23,068 nt of DNA from Candidatus Woesearchaeota archaeon. GTDB lineage: Archaea; Nanobdellota; Nanobdellia; Woesearchaeales; GW2011-AR4. Numbering within the stretch: position 1 is the first letter of the stretch; every line of letters begins with the position of its first letter. The notes under the pieces were generated by a model. That model was not told the origin of the DNA. It saw only the letters and a program-made list of their open reading frames with translations, and made no database searches. The position numbers were made by a program, and so were the translations under genes. The stretch lies in the NCBI GenBank assembly GCA_019323655.1, contig JAHWGX010000031.1, positions 1 through 23,068 of the forward strand, given 5' to 3'. Positions 1-6,367 of this stretch are shown one piece after another.

Positions 1-358
1 AAAATATGCTAGGGGATTGACACTATAAGTGTTTTTCCCCTATTTTCTTAGAATTCTTATCGTCGAGATGGGATTTTAGTGTTTTCTACTGTACACCACT
101 ATGCTTCAGAAAGCAAAGCATGTTGACAAAAAGTATATTGAAGAGTTTGCTAAGGAATTAGCTTATGCTATGTAGAAAACACGAAACTTCAGCTTAACAT
201 TTACAGCTTACTATCTTTTTTCTTCCCAAAAACACTAAAGACTATTTGTGTAGGGTGAAGTTAAAGGCATTTAAAACAATGATTATAGAAAATATAAGGC
301 TATTTGAGTATAACCTACCAATGTACACATTTCAGTATTTTTTAACTCTACTTCTAAT
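1..358. other. Left-edge stretch without a confident gene
   Basis: I see no convincing complete gene here. A hairpin lies at 12-40. A plus-strand frame from about 80 to 175 ends in a plausible C-terminal peptide (VDKKYIEEFAKELAYAM, then TAG). The frame just before it reads VHHYASESKA in a different phase, so this could be a frame-shifted tail of a decayed gene. A 60-codon plus-strand frame at 246-428 runs into the end of the minus-strand sulfotransferase and has no family signature, so I did not call it. Confidence 0.4.
12..40 (+). terminator. Hairpin, possible terminator
   Basis: GGGGA (12-16) pairs with TCCCC (36-40), and ACACT (20-24) pairs with AGTGT (28-32) around the loop ATA. A 3x3 mismatch separates the two stems. 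T-rich sequence follows at 41-50. It may end a plus-strand transcript entering from outside the window. Archaeal termination relies mainly on T tracts, so the role is uncertain. Confidence 0.3.
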
Positions 359-1330
359 CTACTTGAAATATACCTCTGGTAAATTTAAACTATATTCATT
401 ATCTAATTTTTTGTTGCTTTTAAAATAAAATCTTTTAATTCTGCGTTGCAGTTCTTTCGGCATATCATATTTGTCACTAATTGCCTCAAAAAACCTGTTC
501 TTTAAAAGAAATTCAGGAATAAACTTAAACTCGATACTATTGGAGGTCAATACTGGAAGCACCCCCGGAAAGAAACCATCCGGATTAAAGTCTGATCTAA
601 ACAAAGGATTAATTAACCTGCTTATGTTTATTTGTAATTTTTCATAGCCTTTGTTCATAACCCTATTCCTCAATTTGCTTAGCTTACTATTCGGATTTTT
701 TGGCGTGTCCAGTTTAGGCATTTTTCTTTCTCCAATAAAATCCAACAATTTTTTTATTGTTTCTTTCTTCCTGTTTGTGGTATCGCTGCTCAAGAAGTTT
801 TCAAACAAAAGGATATAGATATTGCCCGCACCAAAAATTTCTTCTAATTTTTTTACATAACTATAATAGTCATGATTAGGCAGGTGTATTTGGGTTTTAA
901 TAAAATTATAAATATCTTCATATCCGCCTCTGCAAATATATCGTTTGTAAAGCGAAGTTATGAAACTTGACTGTTCCCTTAAAACTAGTATTATCTTAAA
1001 GTCAAAACCTTCAACTAACCTTCTAACATCTTTAAAAACATCAGAAAAGCTTTTTTTCTTCAATGCCATATAATTAACCCCTGAGAACCCTTCATAAGAT
1101 ATTAGGTTTTTTTGCTTTGTAGCCTTTTTATTGATAAATGATTTTATAATCTTAAAATCCTTTTCAGTCAGTTTCGAGTCAGTTATTTTAAGATAATACT
1201 TTTTGTAATACTGCTTGTGCTTATCCCTCATGTCAATGTAATTTACATCTTTTAAATTTTTGAATACTTTTTTCTCTAAAAAATAGGTTCCAGATCTGTG
1301 CATTCCTATATGGACAAATAATTTTTTCAT
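359..1330 (-). CDS. PAPS-dependent sulfotransferase family protein
   Basis: Predicted to transfer sulfate from PAPS to a carbohydrate or other acceptor. The 323-residue protein opens with the 5'-phosphosulfate-binding loop GMHRSGT (residues 9-15), directly after the first beta strand, as in Sulfotransfer superfamily enzymes. A second conserved block, LVLREQSSFITSLY (about 115-128), fits the 3'-phosphate-binding strand and helix, with Arg118 and a following Ser. No signal peptide or membrane segment is visible, so it probably acts in the cytoplasm. The next minus-strand gene upstream (1514-2056) is an APS kinase, which would supply PAPS. A TTTATAAA box at 1449-1456 could drive it with a leader of roughly 100 nt. 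A nearer AT box at 1342-1351 is too close for a leaderless start. The acceptor is unknown; glycans are likely given the locus. Confidence 0.78.
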   Translation of the reverse strand: MKKLFVHIGMHRSGTYFLEKKVFKNLKDVNYIDMRDKHKQYYKKYYLKITDSKLTEKDFKIIKSFINKKATKQKNLISYEGFSGVNYMALKKKSFSDVFKDVRRLVEGFDFKIILVLREQSSFITSLYKRYICRGGYEDIYNFIKTQIHLPNHDYYSYVKKLEEIFGAGNIYILLFENFLSSDTTNRKKETIKKLLDFIGERKMPKLDTPKNPNSKLSKLRNRVMNKGYEKLQINISRLINPLFRSDFNPDGFFPGVLPVLTSNSIEFKFIPEFLLKNRFFEAISDKYDMPKELQRRIKRFYFKSNKKLDNEYSLNLPEVYFK

Positions 1331-1513
1331 TTTACAAAAAATATTTTAAATGCTGCTTTTTCCCGAAAATGATGTTTTTACTAATGTATTACCTGTTAAT
1401 AGCACGTTCAATGCAGTCTTTAAACTACACGGGGTTTTTAGTAAAAAGTTTATAAATCTTTCTTATGCATCCACTGAAAATACAACCTAATTAAGCATGT
1501 ATAATCCGGATTA

Positions 1514-2056
1514 TTATGCAACAACGCCTTTTTCTTTAAGTTTGCATAACAGCTTATTTACAGACTCTTCAACAGATTCCTTGTCGGTATATAGAACTAT
1601 ATCCGGATTTTGGGGCTCTTCAAACTTCAGAGAAACCCCCAAAAAGTTTTCAAAGCCCGCCTCATTGTTTTTTGCCTTCTTATAATGGCCCTTGACATCC
1701 CGATTTGCGCACACTTCAACCGGGCACTTTACATAAACAATGAAAATTTTCCTCAATTTTTGTTTTGCGTATTCCCTGGACTTTTCTGTTGGGGAGGCTA
1801 CGCATGCAATGCACAATGAGCCTTTTTCTGCTGTTGTTTTGCATAAATCCACTACCCGCTTCATGTGGGCGTTCCTGTCTTCTAAACTGTACCCTAAATC
1901 AGCAGACACGGTCTTCCTGACCTCATCCCCATCAAGAAGCGCAACCTGCATGTTGTTCTGCCTCAATAATTCTGTCAGTTTTGCAGCTATTGTTGTTTTT
2001 CCTGAGCCGTGAAGCCCCGTAAACCAAACAGTCCATCCTTCATTTAAATTGCTCAT
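1514..2056 (-). CDS. cysC: Adenylylsulfate (APS) kinase
   Basis: Phosphorylates APS with ATP to give PAPS, the universal sulfate donor, in the cytoplasm. At 180 residues it has normal CysC length. The P-loop GLHGSGKTT lies at residues 14-22. The family block LDGDEVR (about 42-48) and DLGYSLEDR (54-62) match CysC. So do the later RDVKGHYKKA stretch and the C-terminal FEEPQNPDIVL block, which correspond to the RD-KGLY-KA and YE-P--P motifs. The start ATG at 2056 lies just before the conserved N terminus. An AAAATTTAAG box on the minus strand (2081-2090) is about 28 bp upstream, suggesting a leaderless transcript. No ATP sulfurylase is present in the window, so APS must come from elsewhere. The neighbouring sulfotransferase is the obvious consumer of PAPS. 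Confidence 0.92.
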   Translation of the reverse strand: MSNLNEGWTVWFTGLHGSGKTTIAAKLTELLRQNNMQVALLDGDEVRKTVSADLGYSLEDRNAHMKRVVDLCKTTAEKGSLCIACVASPTEKSREYAKQKLRKIFIVYVKCPVEVCANRDVKGHYKKAKNNEAGFENFLGVSLKFEEPQNPDIVLYTDKESVEESVNKLLCKLKEKGVVA

Positions 2057-2154
2057 AATTTAAGAGATAAATCCAAATTACTTAAATTTTACTGAAATAG
2101 GGTTTATAAGATTCGTCATAACATTGGAATTCCTGTTTCCCGAAGTATGACGCA

Positions 2155-2185
2155 ACTCGCAAAATCTTTGATGATTTTGCTGAGT
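2155..2185. repeat. Strong intergenic hairpin
   Basis: GCAAAATC (2159-2166) and GATTTTGC (2173-2180) are perfect complements around the loop TTTGAT. ACTC (2155-2158) and GAGT (2182-2185) extend the stem to 12 bp with a single bulged T at 2181. It lies between the cysC start and the inverted-repeat cassette. It has no T tract immediately after it. A second hairpin with the identical TTTGAT loop sits at 2211-2226. Confidence 0.55.
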
Positions 2186-2196
2186 GAGTAATATTT

Positions 2197-2285
2197 GTAA
2201 AGCGAACCGAAACCCTTTGATGGGTTGAGGGTACCCAGACAGAATACCGAAAGAATAGGACTAAAGTTCAGGACAAAAGAGGCTA
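2197..2285. repeat. Left arm of imperfect inverted repeat
   Basis: Three blocks recur inverted in the same order at 3346-3392. GTAAAGCGAACC (2197-2208) matches 3381-3392, ACCCAGACAG (2233-2242) matches 3374-3383, and GGACAAAAGAGGCTA (2271-2285) matches 3346-3360. The left arm has extra sequence between blocks, including a small hairpin AACCC-TTTGAT-GGGTT at 2211-2226. All block matches are exact. Confidence 0.75.
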
Positions 2286-2292
2286 AAAAAAA

Positions 2293-2619
2293 TTAAGCAG
2301 GAATTTCAATTTCCTGTTTAGTGCGTCTTTTTAATTCCTCTATAGTTAGCATATTGTAAATATCTACCAGTTTCTGTATTTTTTTGTTTTTCACATTTAG
2401 TGTGAACAATTTTGCTTTTCCAATGTCTCTAGTGTGTTTTATAATTTTATTGCTTATCAAATTGCCCCAGATTCTATATAATGTAGCTCTTCCAATTCCG
2501 GCATTTTCTGCTATGTCTGTTATAGAGAAATCTACTTCTTTGTAAGTTATCAAATAGTCTAATACTCTTATCATGGGGGAATCTCCCATGAATTCGATAA
2601 ATAGTGATTTTTCTTCCAT
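2293..2619 (-). CDS. Winged helix-turn-helix transcriptional regulator
   Basis: A 108-residue predicted DNA-binding protein. The segment FSITDIAENAGIGRATLYR has the helix-turn-helix pattern, and the following IWGNLISNKIIKHTRDIGKA reads as the recognition helix and wing of a MarR/ArsR-like winged helix. A charged C-terminal helix (KRRTKQEIEIP) may aid dimerisation. The ATG at 2619 is chosen because a near-perfect Shine-Dalgarno, GAGGTGA, lies 5 nt upstream; the GTG three codons earlier falls inside that site. It is transcribed divergently from the small plus-strand genes, with a palindromic candidate operator between them. Autoregulation and control of the opposite operon are therefore likely. 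No effector-binding domain is evident. Confidence 0.8.
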   Translation of the reverse strand: MEEKSLFIEFMGDSPMIRVLDYLITYKEVDFSITDIAENAGIGRATLYRIWGNLISNKIIKHTRDIGKAKLFTLNVKNKKIQKLVDIYNMLTIEELKRRTKQEIEIPA

Positions 2620-2624
2620 TTTCT

Positions 2625-2631
2625 TCACCTC
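2625..2631 (-). promoter_or_regulatory. Shine-Dalgarno that fixes the regulator start
   Basis: On the minus strand, GAGGTGA sits 5 nt before the ATG at 2619 and complements the archaeal 16S 3' end. It overlaps an in-frame GTG (2626-2628), making that upstream start unlikely. It stands out because many other transcription units here appear leaderless. Confidence 0.7.
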
Positions 2632-2654
2632 TAAACATAGTGTAGTATAACTAA

Positions 2655-2664
2655 TATTTAAATA
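2655..2664 (-). promoter_or_regulatory. TATA box for the winged-helix regulator
   Basis: TATTTAAATA, inside the perfect palindrome AATATTTAAATATT (2653-2666), lies about 40 bp upstream of the regulator ATG at 2619. This predicts a transcript start near 2635 and a leader of about 16 nt carrying the Shine-Dalgarno. Confidence 0.55.
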
Positions 2665-2673
2665 TTTCTATTT

Positions 2674-2691
2674 TGAGACAATATTGCCTCA
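2674..2691. promoter_or_regulatory. Palindromic candidate operator
   Basis: TGAGACAATATTGCCTCA is an 18-bp dyad with one mismatched base pair (A at position 5 against C at position 14). It lies between the two divergent TATA boxes, where a bound dimer could affect both promoters. It is the natural binding-site candidate for the regulator encoded at 2293-2619. This is inference from position and symmetry only. Confidence 0.5.
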
Positions 2692-2706
2692 TAATTGTAA
2701 GGAATA

Positions 2707-2714
2707 TTTATATA
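2707..2714 (+). promoter_or_regulatory. TATA box for the small-gene operon
   Basis: TTTATATA is centred about 27 bp before the ATG at 2738, the spacing expected for a leaderless archaeal transcript. Confidence 0.6.
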
Positions 2715-2737
2715 GTTCTTATTAAAATTATTGAAAT

Positions 2738-3004
2738 ATGAGCTTTACAATTAATGACATTAAAGCAATAATAATTAAAAAGATGATTCAATGGAGAAAA
2801 TGGGGAGGATCACACACTGAGAATGTGATTTCTGGGTTACCTTCACATTTAAGAGGAGATAAGGTTACTAAAAAAGCATTGAAAGAATTAGTTAAGGATG
2901 AATGGTTGGTTCCTGCAATGAAAACCGGAGAAACTCATTATTCTTTAAATCCTAAGAAATCAGAGGAAATTATAAGATTTTACGAGAAGCAGAGTAAGGG
3001 GTAG
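2738..3004 (+). CDS. Small winged-helix-like protein of unknown function
   Basis: An 88-residue basic protein. I do not recognise a characterised family. The sequence pattern looks like a short winged helix: a helix IKAIIIKKMIQWRKWGGSHT, then SGLPSHLRGDKVTKKALKEL reading as a helix-turn-helix. A hairpin follows (LVPAMKTGETHYSLNP), like a wing carrying a Thr-Gly turn. Similar small proteins containing a G-SHT block and a terminal SLNP block seem to occur in archaea, from memory and unverified. It is the first gene of a plus-strand set with a leaderless TATA box at 2707-2714. Only 2 nt separate its stop from the next ATG. It could be an antitoxin-like or auxiliary regulator, but nothing in the sequence decides this. 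Confidence 0.65.
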   Translation: MSFTINDIKAIIIKKMIQWRKWGGSHTENVISGLPSHLRGDKVTKKALKELVKDEWLVPAMKTGETHYSLNPKKSEEIIRFYEKQSKG

Positions 3005-3006
3005 AA

Positions 3007-3117
3007 ATGCAAGAAAAGAAACCAAATTGGTTTTCAAAGTTTGAAAAGGAATATAGAAAAGAAACAGAATTTAATCAACGATTAAATAATAATTTAACTT
3101 ATTCAATTTCTTCATGA
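3007..3117 (+). CDS. Tiny hypothetical protein, 36 residues
   Basis: Starts at ATG 3007, two bases after the stop of the preceding gene, and ends at the TGA within an ATGA overlap with the next gene (3114-3117). The product is charged and hydrophilic (MQEKKPNWFSKFEKEYRKE and so on) and carries no membrane segment. The tight spacing on both sides is the main reason to call it real. It could instead be the N-terminal soluble part of the next protein, separated from it by a frameshift: a +1 or -1 change near 3100-3114 would join a charged tail to the two-helix membrane protein. Confidence 0.45.
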   Translation: MQEKKPNWFSKFEKEYRKETEFNQRLNNNLTYSISS

Positions 3118-3344
3118 CTTTATTTTTTGCTTTTGCATTAGCAAAAGAAATTAAATGGGCATCTTTATCAATGGCCATATTTTTCATATTTCAATTTTAT
3201 AGAGATTTTATGATTCTAATGCATTACAGAAAAGGTATGTTCATAAGCAATATGAAAAAAGTATACTTGCACATTGTTCTTTTGATAATTTTAATTGTAT
3301 TGGGTGTTATCCTGCTTTTTAGTTTTCTAGATGTGGGTGAGTAA
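3114..3344 (+). CDS. Small two-helix membrane protein
   Basis: A 76-residue hydrophobic protein with two predicted membrane helices (about residues 2-27 and 50-70), joined by a short basic loop with the motif HYRKGMF. It overlaps the 36-residue frame by ATGA, suggesting translational coupling. It ends one base before the right inverted-repeat arm (3346-3392). I recognise no family. In a set behind a regulator, a small membrane protein could be a toxin, an immunity-type protein or a sensor partner, but no evidence separates these. Confidence 0.55.
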   Translation: MTLFFAFALAKEIKWASLSMAIFFIFQFYRDFMILMHYRKGMFISNMKKVYLHIVLLIILIVLGVILLFSFLDVGE

Positions 3345-3345
3345 A

Positions 3346-3392
3346 TAGCCTCTTTTGTCCTCTTTTCTAATCTCTGTCTGGGTTCGCTTTAC
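3346..3392. repeat. Right arm of imperfect inverted repeat
   Basis: TAGCCTCTTTTGTCC (3346-3360), CTGTCTGGGT (3374-3383) and GGTTCGCTTTAC (3381-3392) are exact reverse complements of the three blocks in 2197-2285. Spacing between the blocks is shorter than in the left arm. Just outside lies a hairpin ATGGG-AAACA-CCCAT (3395-3409). Confidence 0.75.
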
Positions 3393-3415
3393 GTATGGGA
3401 AACACCCATTTCGCA

Positions 3416-3465
3416 TATATATTTAAAAGCAATGCCTGCTCTGCTAAGGAAAAGGTTTTTATTTA
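3416..3465 (+). promoter_or_regulatory. Candidate promoter of the nucleotidyltransferase operon
   Basis: Two AT boxes precede the ATG at 3500: TATATATTTAAAAG (3416-3429) and TTTTTATTTA (3456-3465). The second would start transcription near 3486 with a short leader containing a G run at 3490-3494, a possible weak ribosome site. Which box is used cannot be told from sequence. Confidence 0.4.
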
Positions 3466-3499
3466 GCGTGTTTTCACTCTAACCTGACTGGGGGCAAAG

Positions 3500-4600
3500 A
3501 TGGCACATTTTTACGAATCTATGCTGATTGACACTGTTGACGGGCTTCATTGCAAGTCATACTCAAATGAGCATCCTGAGGGCTATATAATTGTCAAGCC
3601 AAAGTATATCCCGAAAGATGTTATCAGGGGGGAAGGGCTGAAATACAGGTTTTTGTTTGAGAAATGCCTGGTCAGGTTTAATCTGTTTGCTGAAAAGGAA
3701 AAGCTCCTGCGTTATATAGGCCAATTTAAGAAAAAGTTTCCTGATTACATATATCATTGCAAGGACACAAAAAACTGGTTTTTTGCAGTGCCAAAAGAAA
3801 AAATTAAAGCACTTCATGATTCCAGAAAAGGCTTGCAAGAACTGATGCAGGTTCCGGAAAAGGATTTAGACGGATATTTGGCTCTTACCCGGGAATTAAT
3901 CGAATTTTTGACTAAGAGCGGGGTTAATGCAAAAGACTTGGGCATAACACACTCTACTCTGATGGGAAATTACACACCAGGAAAATCGGATATTGATATA
4001 ATTGTTTATGGGAAAGGCAATGGGTGGAAGGTCCTTAATTACCTAAAGACGGCTAAGCACAAGAAGCTCCATTGGAAAACAGACAAAGAATGGGCAGAGT
4101 ATTATAATGAGCATAAAACTTCAGAGTCTGCGCATTTTACAGAAAAAGAATATGTTAACCACATGAGAAGAAAAAGGTATGAGGGCATGTTCGGAGGCAC
4201 AGTTTTTACTTTGTTTACAGTAGAAGAGCCTAATGAAACATGGTTTAAATGGGGCGAGGATAAATTTGACCCAATTGGGGCAGCCACAATAAAAGGGACT
4301 GTTACAGACCACTACAACAGCCATGTCAGGCCAGGGTGCTATGAGATTACGAATGCCAGGATAATTGACAAACATGGAAAAGATATAAAAATTGACACTT
4401 CCTTAAAAATAAAAAAAGTGGTGACCTTTTCAATTCCATTTTCGCAACAGGCCCTGAAAGGAGAAGAAATAACTGCATGCGGACTGCTTGAGCTTGTAAC
4501 TCCAAAATCAGGGGAGAAATATTACCGGATAGTTACAGGCTATTTTGATGCTTATGTGACTGACAGGAGGGAGAAGGAATTTATTAAGGCTGATATTTAA
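3500..4600 (+). CDS. Polymerase-beta-fold nucleotidyltransferase
   Basis: A 366-residue predicted nucleotidyltransferase of unknown substrate. Residues 152-166 hold the signature STLMGNYTPGKSDID, which matches the hG[GS]...DhD pattern of the polymerase beta superfamily; Asp164 and Asp166 would bind metal. This core is preceded by a domain of about 120 residues and followed by a C-terminal beta-rich domain (about 265-366). Both flanking domains are shared with the next gene. No membrane segments are present. It is the first gene of a three-gene operon; one base separates its stop from the next ATG. Length and domain order are unlike minimal MNT/HEPN antitoxins, so a nucleotide- or RNA-modifying role is more likely. 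The family is probably archaeal (possibly COG1665-like, from memory). Confidence 0.72.
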   Translation: MAHFYESMLIDTVDGLHCKSYSNEHPEGYIIVKPKYIPKDVIRGEGLKYRFLFEKCLVRFNLFAEKEKLLRYIGQFKKKFPDYIYHCKDTKNWFFAVPKEKIKALHDSRKGLQELMQVPEKDLDGYLALTRELIEFLTKSGVNAKDLGITHSTLMGNYTPGKSDIDIIVYGKGNGWKVLNYLKTAKHKKLHWKTDKEWAEYYNEHKTSESAHFTEKEYVNHMRRKRYEGMFGGTVFTLFTVEEPNETWFKWGEDKFDPIGAATIKGTVTDHYNSHVRPGCYEITNARIIDKHGKDIKIDTSLKIKKVVTFSIPFSQQALKGEEITACGLLELVTPKSGEKYYRIVTGYFDAYVTDRREKEFIKADI

Positions 4601-4601
4601 A

Positions 4602-5690
4602 ATGCATTTTTACGAATCTTCGATAATAACCACAACCGACGGCCTTTATTGCCAGGTTTACGGTAATGAGCATCCTGAAGGAAAAATCCTTGTCAAGCCC
4701 AAGTACGTGCCTACTGGTAAAATTTCCAGCGACGATATGCCTTACAGGTTTATATCCGGAAGAAAAATGAACAGGCTGAACCTTTGGATAGAGCCCGAGA
4801 AACTGAAAATTTATATATCGAATTTCAGCAGAGCTTACCAGCATTATATCTACAAAAGCATAGTCCACAGCGACAGCCCGCTTTTTTTTGCAGTGCCAAG
4901 AGATTATATTGAAAGGGTGTACTCCCCAAGGGAAGGCTTGTCAGACCTTATGAGCATGCCAAAAGAAAATTTAGACGAGCACTTAGAAACTGTGTTTGAG
5001 CTAATAAAATTTTTACTTGAAAGCGGAATAGAATTAAATGATTTAGGAATAACTTATTCCACTTTAATGGGCCACTATTCCCCTAATATATCCGACATAA
5101 ATATTGTGGTTTACGGAAAAGATAAATTCTGGGGATTGATGAAATATCTGCAGGATGCAAAGCATAAGGACCTCCGGTGGAAAACTTATGATGAGTGGAA
5201 ACAATTTTACAAGAAAAGGAACAGGCATATTATACACAAAGAGGAGATATATATTGAGAATATGTACCGGAAGAAATCTGAAGGCTTTTTCAGGAAAACC
5301 TTATTTATAATTTTTGCAGTTGAAAATGCAGACGAAACATGGTTCAAGTGGGGAGAGGAAATATACAATAGGATAGGAACAGCAAAATTTGAAGGAAAAG
5401 CCACAGGCAATAAAAATTCTGTTGTAAGGCCGGGGTATTATGAAGTTGCCGATTCAAAATTTATTAGCGGTGATGAGGCATGCAAAGGCATGCCAATAAA
5501 AAAAGCAGTTTTTTATTCAAGGGATTACTGCATGCTTGCATACCCCGGAGAAAAAATAGAGTTTAGCGGGGTTGTTGAAGAGGTTGTACCTAAAAAAGGG
5601 GAAAAATACTACAGGCTGGTTATAGGATATTTCGACTCATACCTGTGCAAAAGAAGGGATGAGGAGTATATCAGGGTTTTAGAGGGTTAA
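4602..5690 (+). CDS. Paralogous nucleotidyltransferase with altered active site
   Basis: A 362-residue paralogue of the preceding gene, alignable over its full length. Shared blocks include EHPEG, VKPKY, FFAVP, LGIT-STLMG, ETWFKWGE and GEKYYR. The active-site segment reads YSTLMGHYSPNISDIN (residues 152-167), so the second metal-binding Asp of the DhD motif is Asn167; the codon at 5100-5102 is AAT. Asp165 is retained. Known polymerase-beta enzymes need both, so this copy is probably inactive or weakly active and may act as a structural or substrate-binding partner of its neighbour. One base separates it from each neighbouring coding region, which indicates co-translation. The duplication is old judging by the divergence. 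Confidence 0.7.
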   Translation: MHFYESSIITTTDGLYCQVYGNEHPEGKILVKPKYVPTGKISSDDMPYRFISGRKMNRLNLWIEPEKLKIYISNFSRAYQHYIYKSIVHSDSPLFFAVPRDYIERVYSPREGLSDLMSMPKENLDEHLETVFELIKFLLESGIELNDLGITYSTLMGHYSPNISDINIVVYGKDKFWGLMKYLQDAKHKDLRWKTYDEWKQFYKKRNRHIIHKEEIYIENMYRKKSEGFFRKTLFIIFAVENADETWFKWGEEIYNRIGTAKFEGKATGNKNSVVRPGYYEVADSKFISGDEACKGMPIKKAVFYSRDYCMLAYPGEKIEFSGVVEEVVPKKGEKYYRLVIGYFDSYLCKRRDEEYIRVLEG

Positions 5691-5691
5691 A

Positions 5692-6315
5692 ATGAAAGAT
5701 TTAGGCGAGATTGGCAAGCTGTTTAATGAGGACATAAGCCAAAAGGACGATTGCAACCTATGCAGAGAAGGGAAATACAAGGTTGGCCAAAAAACAGGCT
5801 ATGGGGCAGTAATCTATCAAGTTGGAAATTTGAAAGATGGCTGGTTTGCAGCACTGTCACCTAAAACCGGAGGAGACCCGAAACTGGATTTTACAATTCA
5901 GCTAATGCCTTTTCCCCATTTAACCCACTTTTCCCAAATAGGGTCTTGCCCTGAATTAGCAAAAAATTATGGGATTGCATTTTCTAAGATATGCAAAGCT
6001 ATGACTGCCATTTTGATGCAGGATGAAAATCTGAAGGCCAATTCTGAAAAAAGAAGCTCATCAGCGTCTATAGCGACATACGGGAAGTGCACAACATGGA
6101 AAGAAAAGAAAGAGCACTTGCACATTAAGATATTCCCTTTTAGAGGCGCTATAGGGCAGCCATACACAGTTGACAGCTCTTTTGGAAAAAAAGAAGTGTT
6201 TAAGGAAAAAGTCACTGATAAAGAGTTTGTTAAGATGGAGCCAGTCAGAAAAGTTACCTTAGGGAAAGAGAGATTTGACCAACTGGCAAAAAAACTCATA
6301 ACACTCTTGAAGTAA
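5692..6315 (+). CDS. HIT/GalT-superfamily protein
   Basis: A 207-residue protein resembling the histidine-triad fold. It has an N-terminal CNLC pair (Cys21, Cys24) like the zinc site of many HIT/GalT proteins. The central strand region WFAALSPKTGGDPKLDFTIQ is followed by PHLTHF, and then by EHLHIKIFPF (141-150). In the last block His142 and His144 align with the first two histidines of the HIT motif, while the third position is Lys146 in place of His or Gln. A glycine-rich stretch with QPYTVDSSFG follows. HIT and GalT enzymes hydrolyse or transfer nucleotidyl groups through the middle His, which is kept. Third gene in the operon with two nucleotidyltransferase homologues, which suggests a coupled nucleotidylation/denucleotidylation role. 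The assignment rests on motif pattern only. Confidence 0.6.
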   Translation: MKDLGEIGKLFNEDISQKDDCNLCREGKYKVGQKTGYGAVIYQVGNLKDGWFAALSPKTGGDPKLDFTIQLMPFPHLTHFSQIGSCPELAKNYGIAFSKICKAMTAILMQDENLKANSEKRSSSASIATYGKCTTWKEKKEHLHIKIFPFRGAIGQPYTVDSSFGKKEVFKEKVTDKEFVKMEPVRKVTLGKERFDQLAKKLITLLK

Positions 6316-6367
6316 GATAAAAATAATTCTTATACCATTTTTATTCAGTTTAAACAAATTTATTAAT

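Larger units (their letters stand above)
2197..3392. mobile_element. Putative small cassette bounded by inverted repeats
   Basis: About 1.2 kb of AT-rich DNA between the two inverted-repeat arms holds one winged-helix regulator and three tiny genes. Their promoters and compact overlapping arrangement are unlike the metabolic genes on either side. Inverted terminal blocks plus a self-contained regulatory unit suggest an inserted non-autonomous element or gene cassette. There is no transposase inside, and I find no clear target-site duplication next to 2197 or 3392. Mobility is therefore an inference. Confidence 0.4.

Noticed and set aside
246..428. 60-codon plus-strand open frame
   Set aside because: It overlaps the 3' end of the sulfotransferase, is low in complexity and rich in Leu, Phe and Lys, and has no promoter or family signature.
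944..956. TTTGTAAAGCGAA inside the sulfotransferase gene also occurs at 2194-2206 in the left repeat arm
   Set aside because: The match ends abruptly and the copy encodes conserved residues of the sulfotransferase. A chance 13-base match is the simplest reading.
2168..2185. TGATGA and CTGA boxes suggesting an archaeal C/D box RNA
   Set aside because: The C-like and D-like boxes are only 5 nt apart, far too close for a guide RNA, and no second box pair is present. The strong hairpin explains the segment better.
3500..6315. Toxin-antitoxin system of the MNT/HEPN type
   Set aside because: Both nucleotidyltransferases are about 365 residues with extra domains, and the third protein has no HEPN RX4-6H motif.
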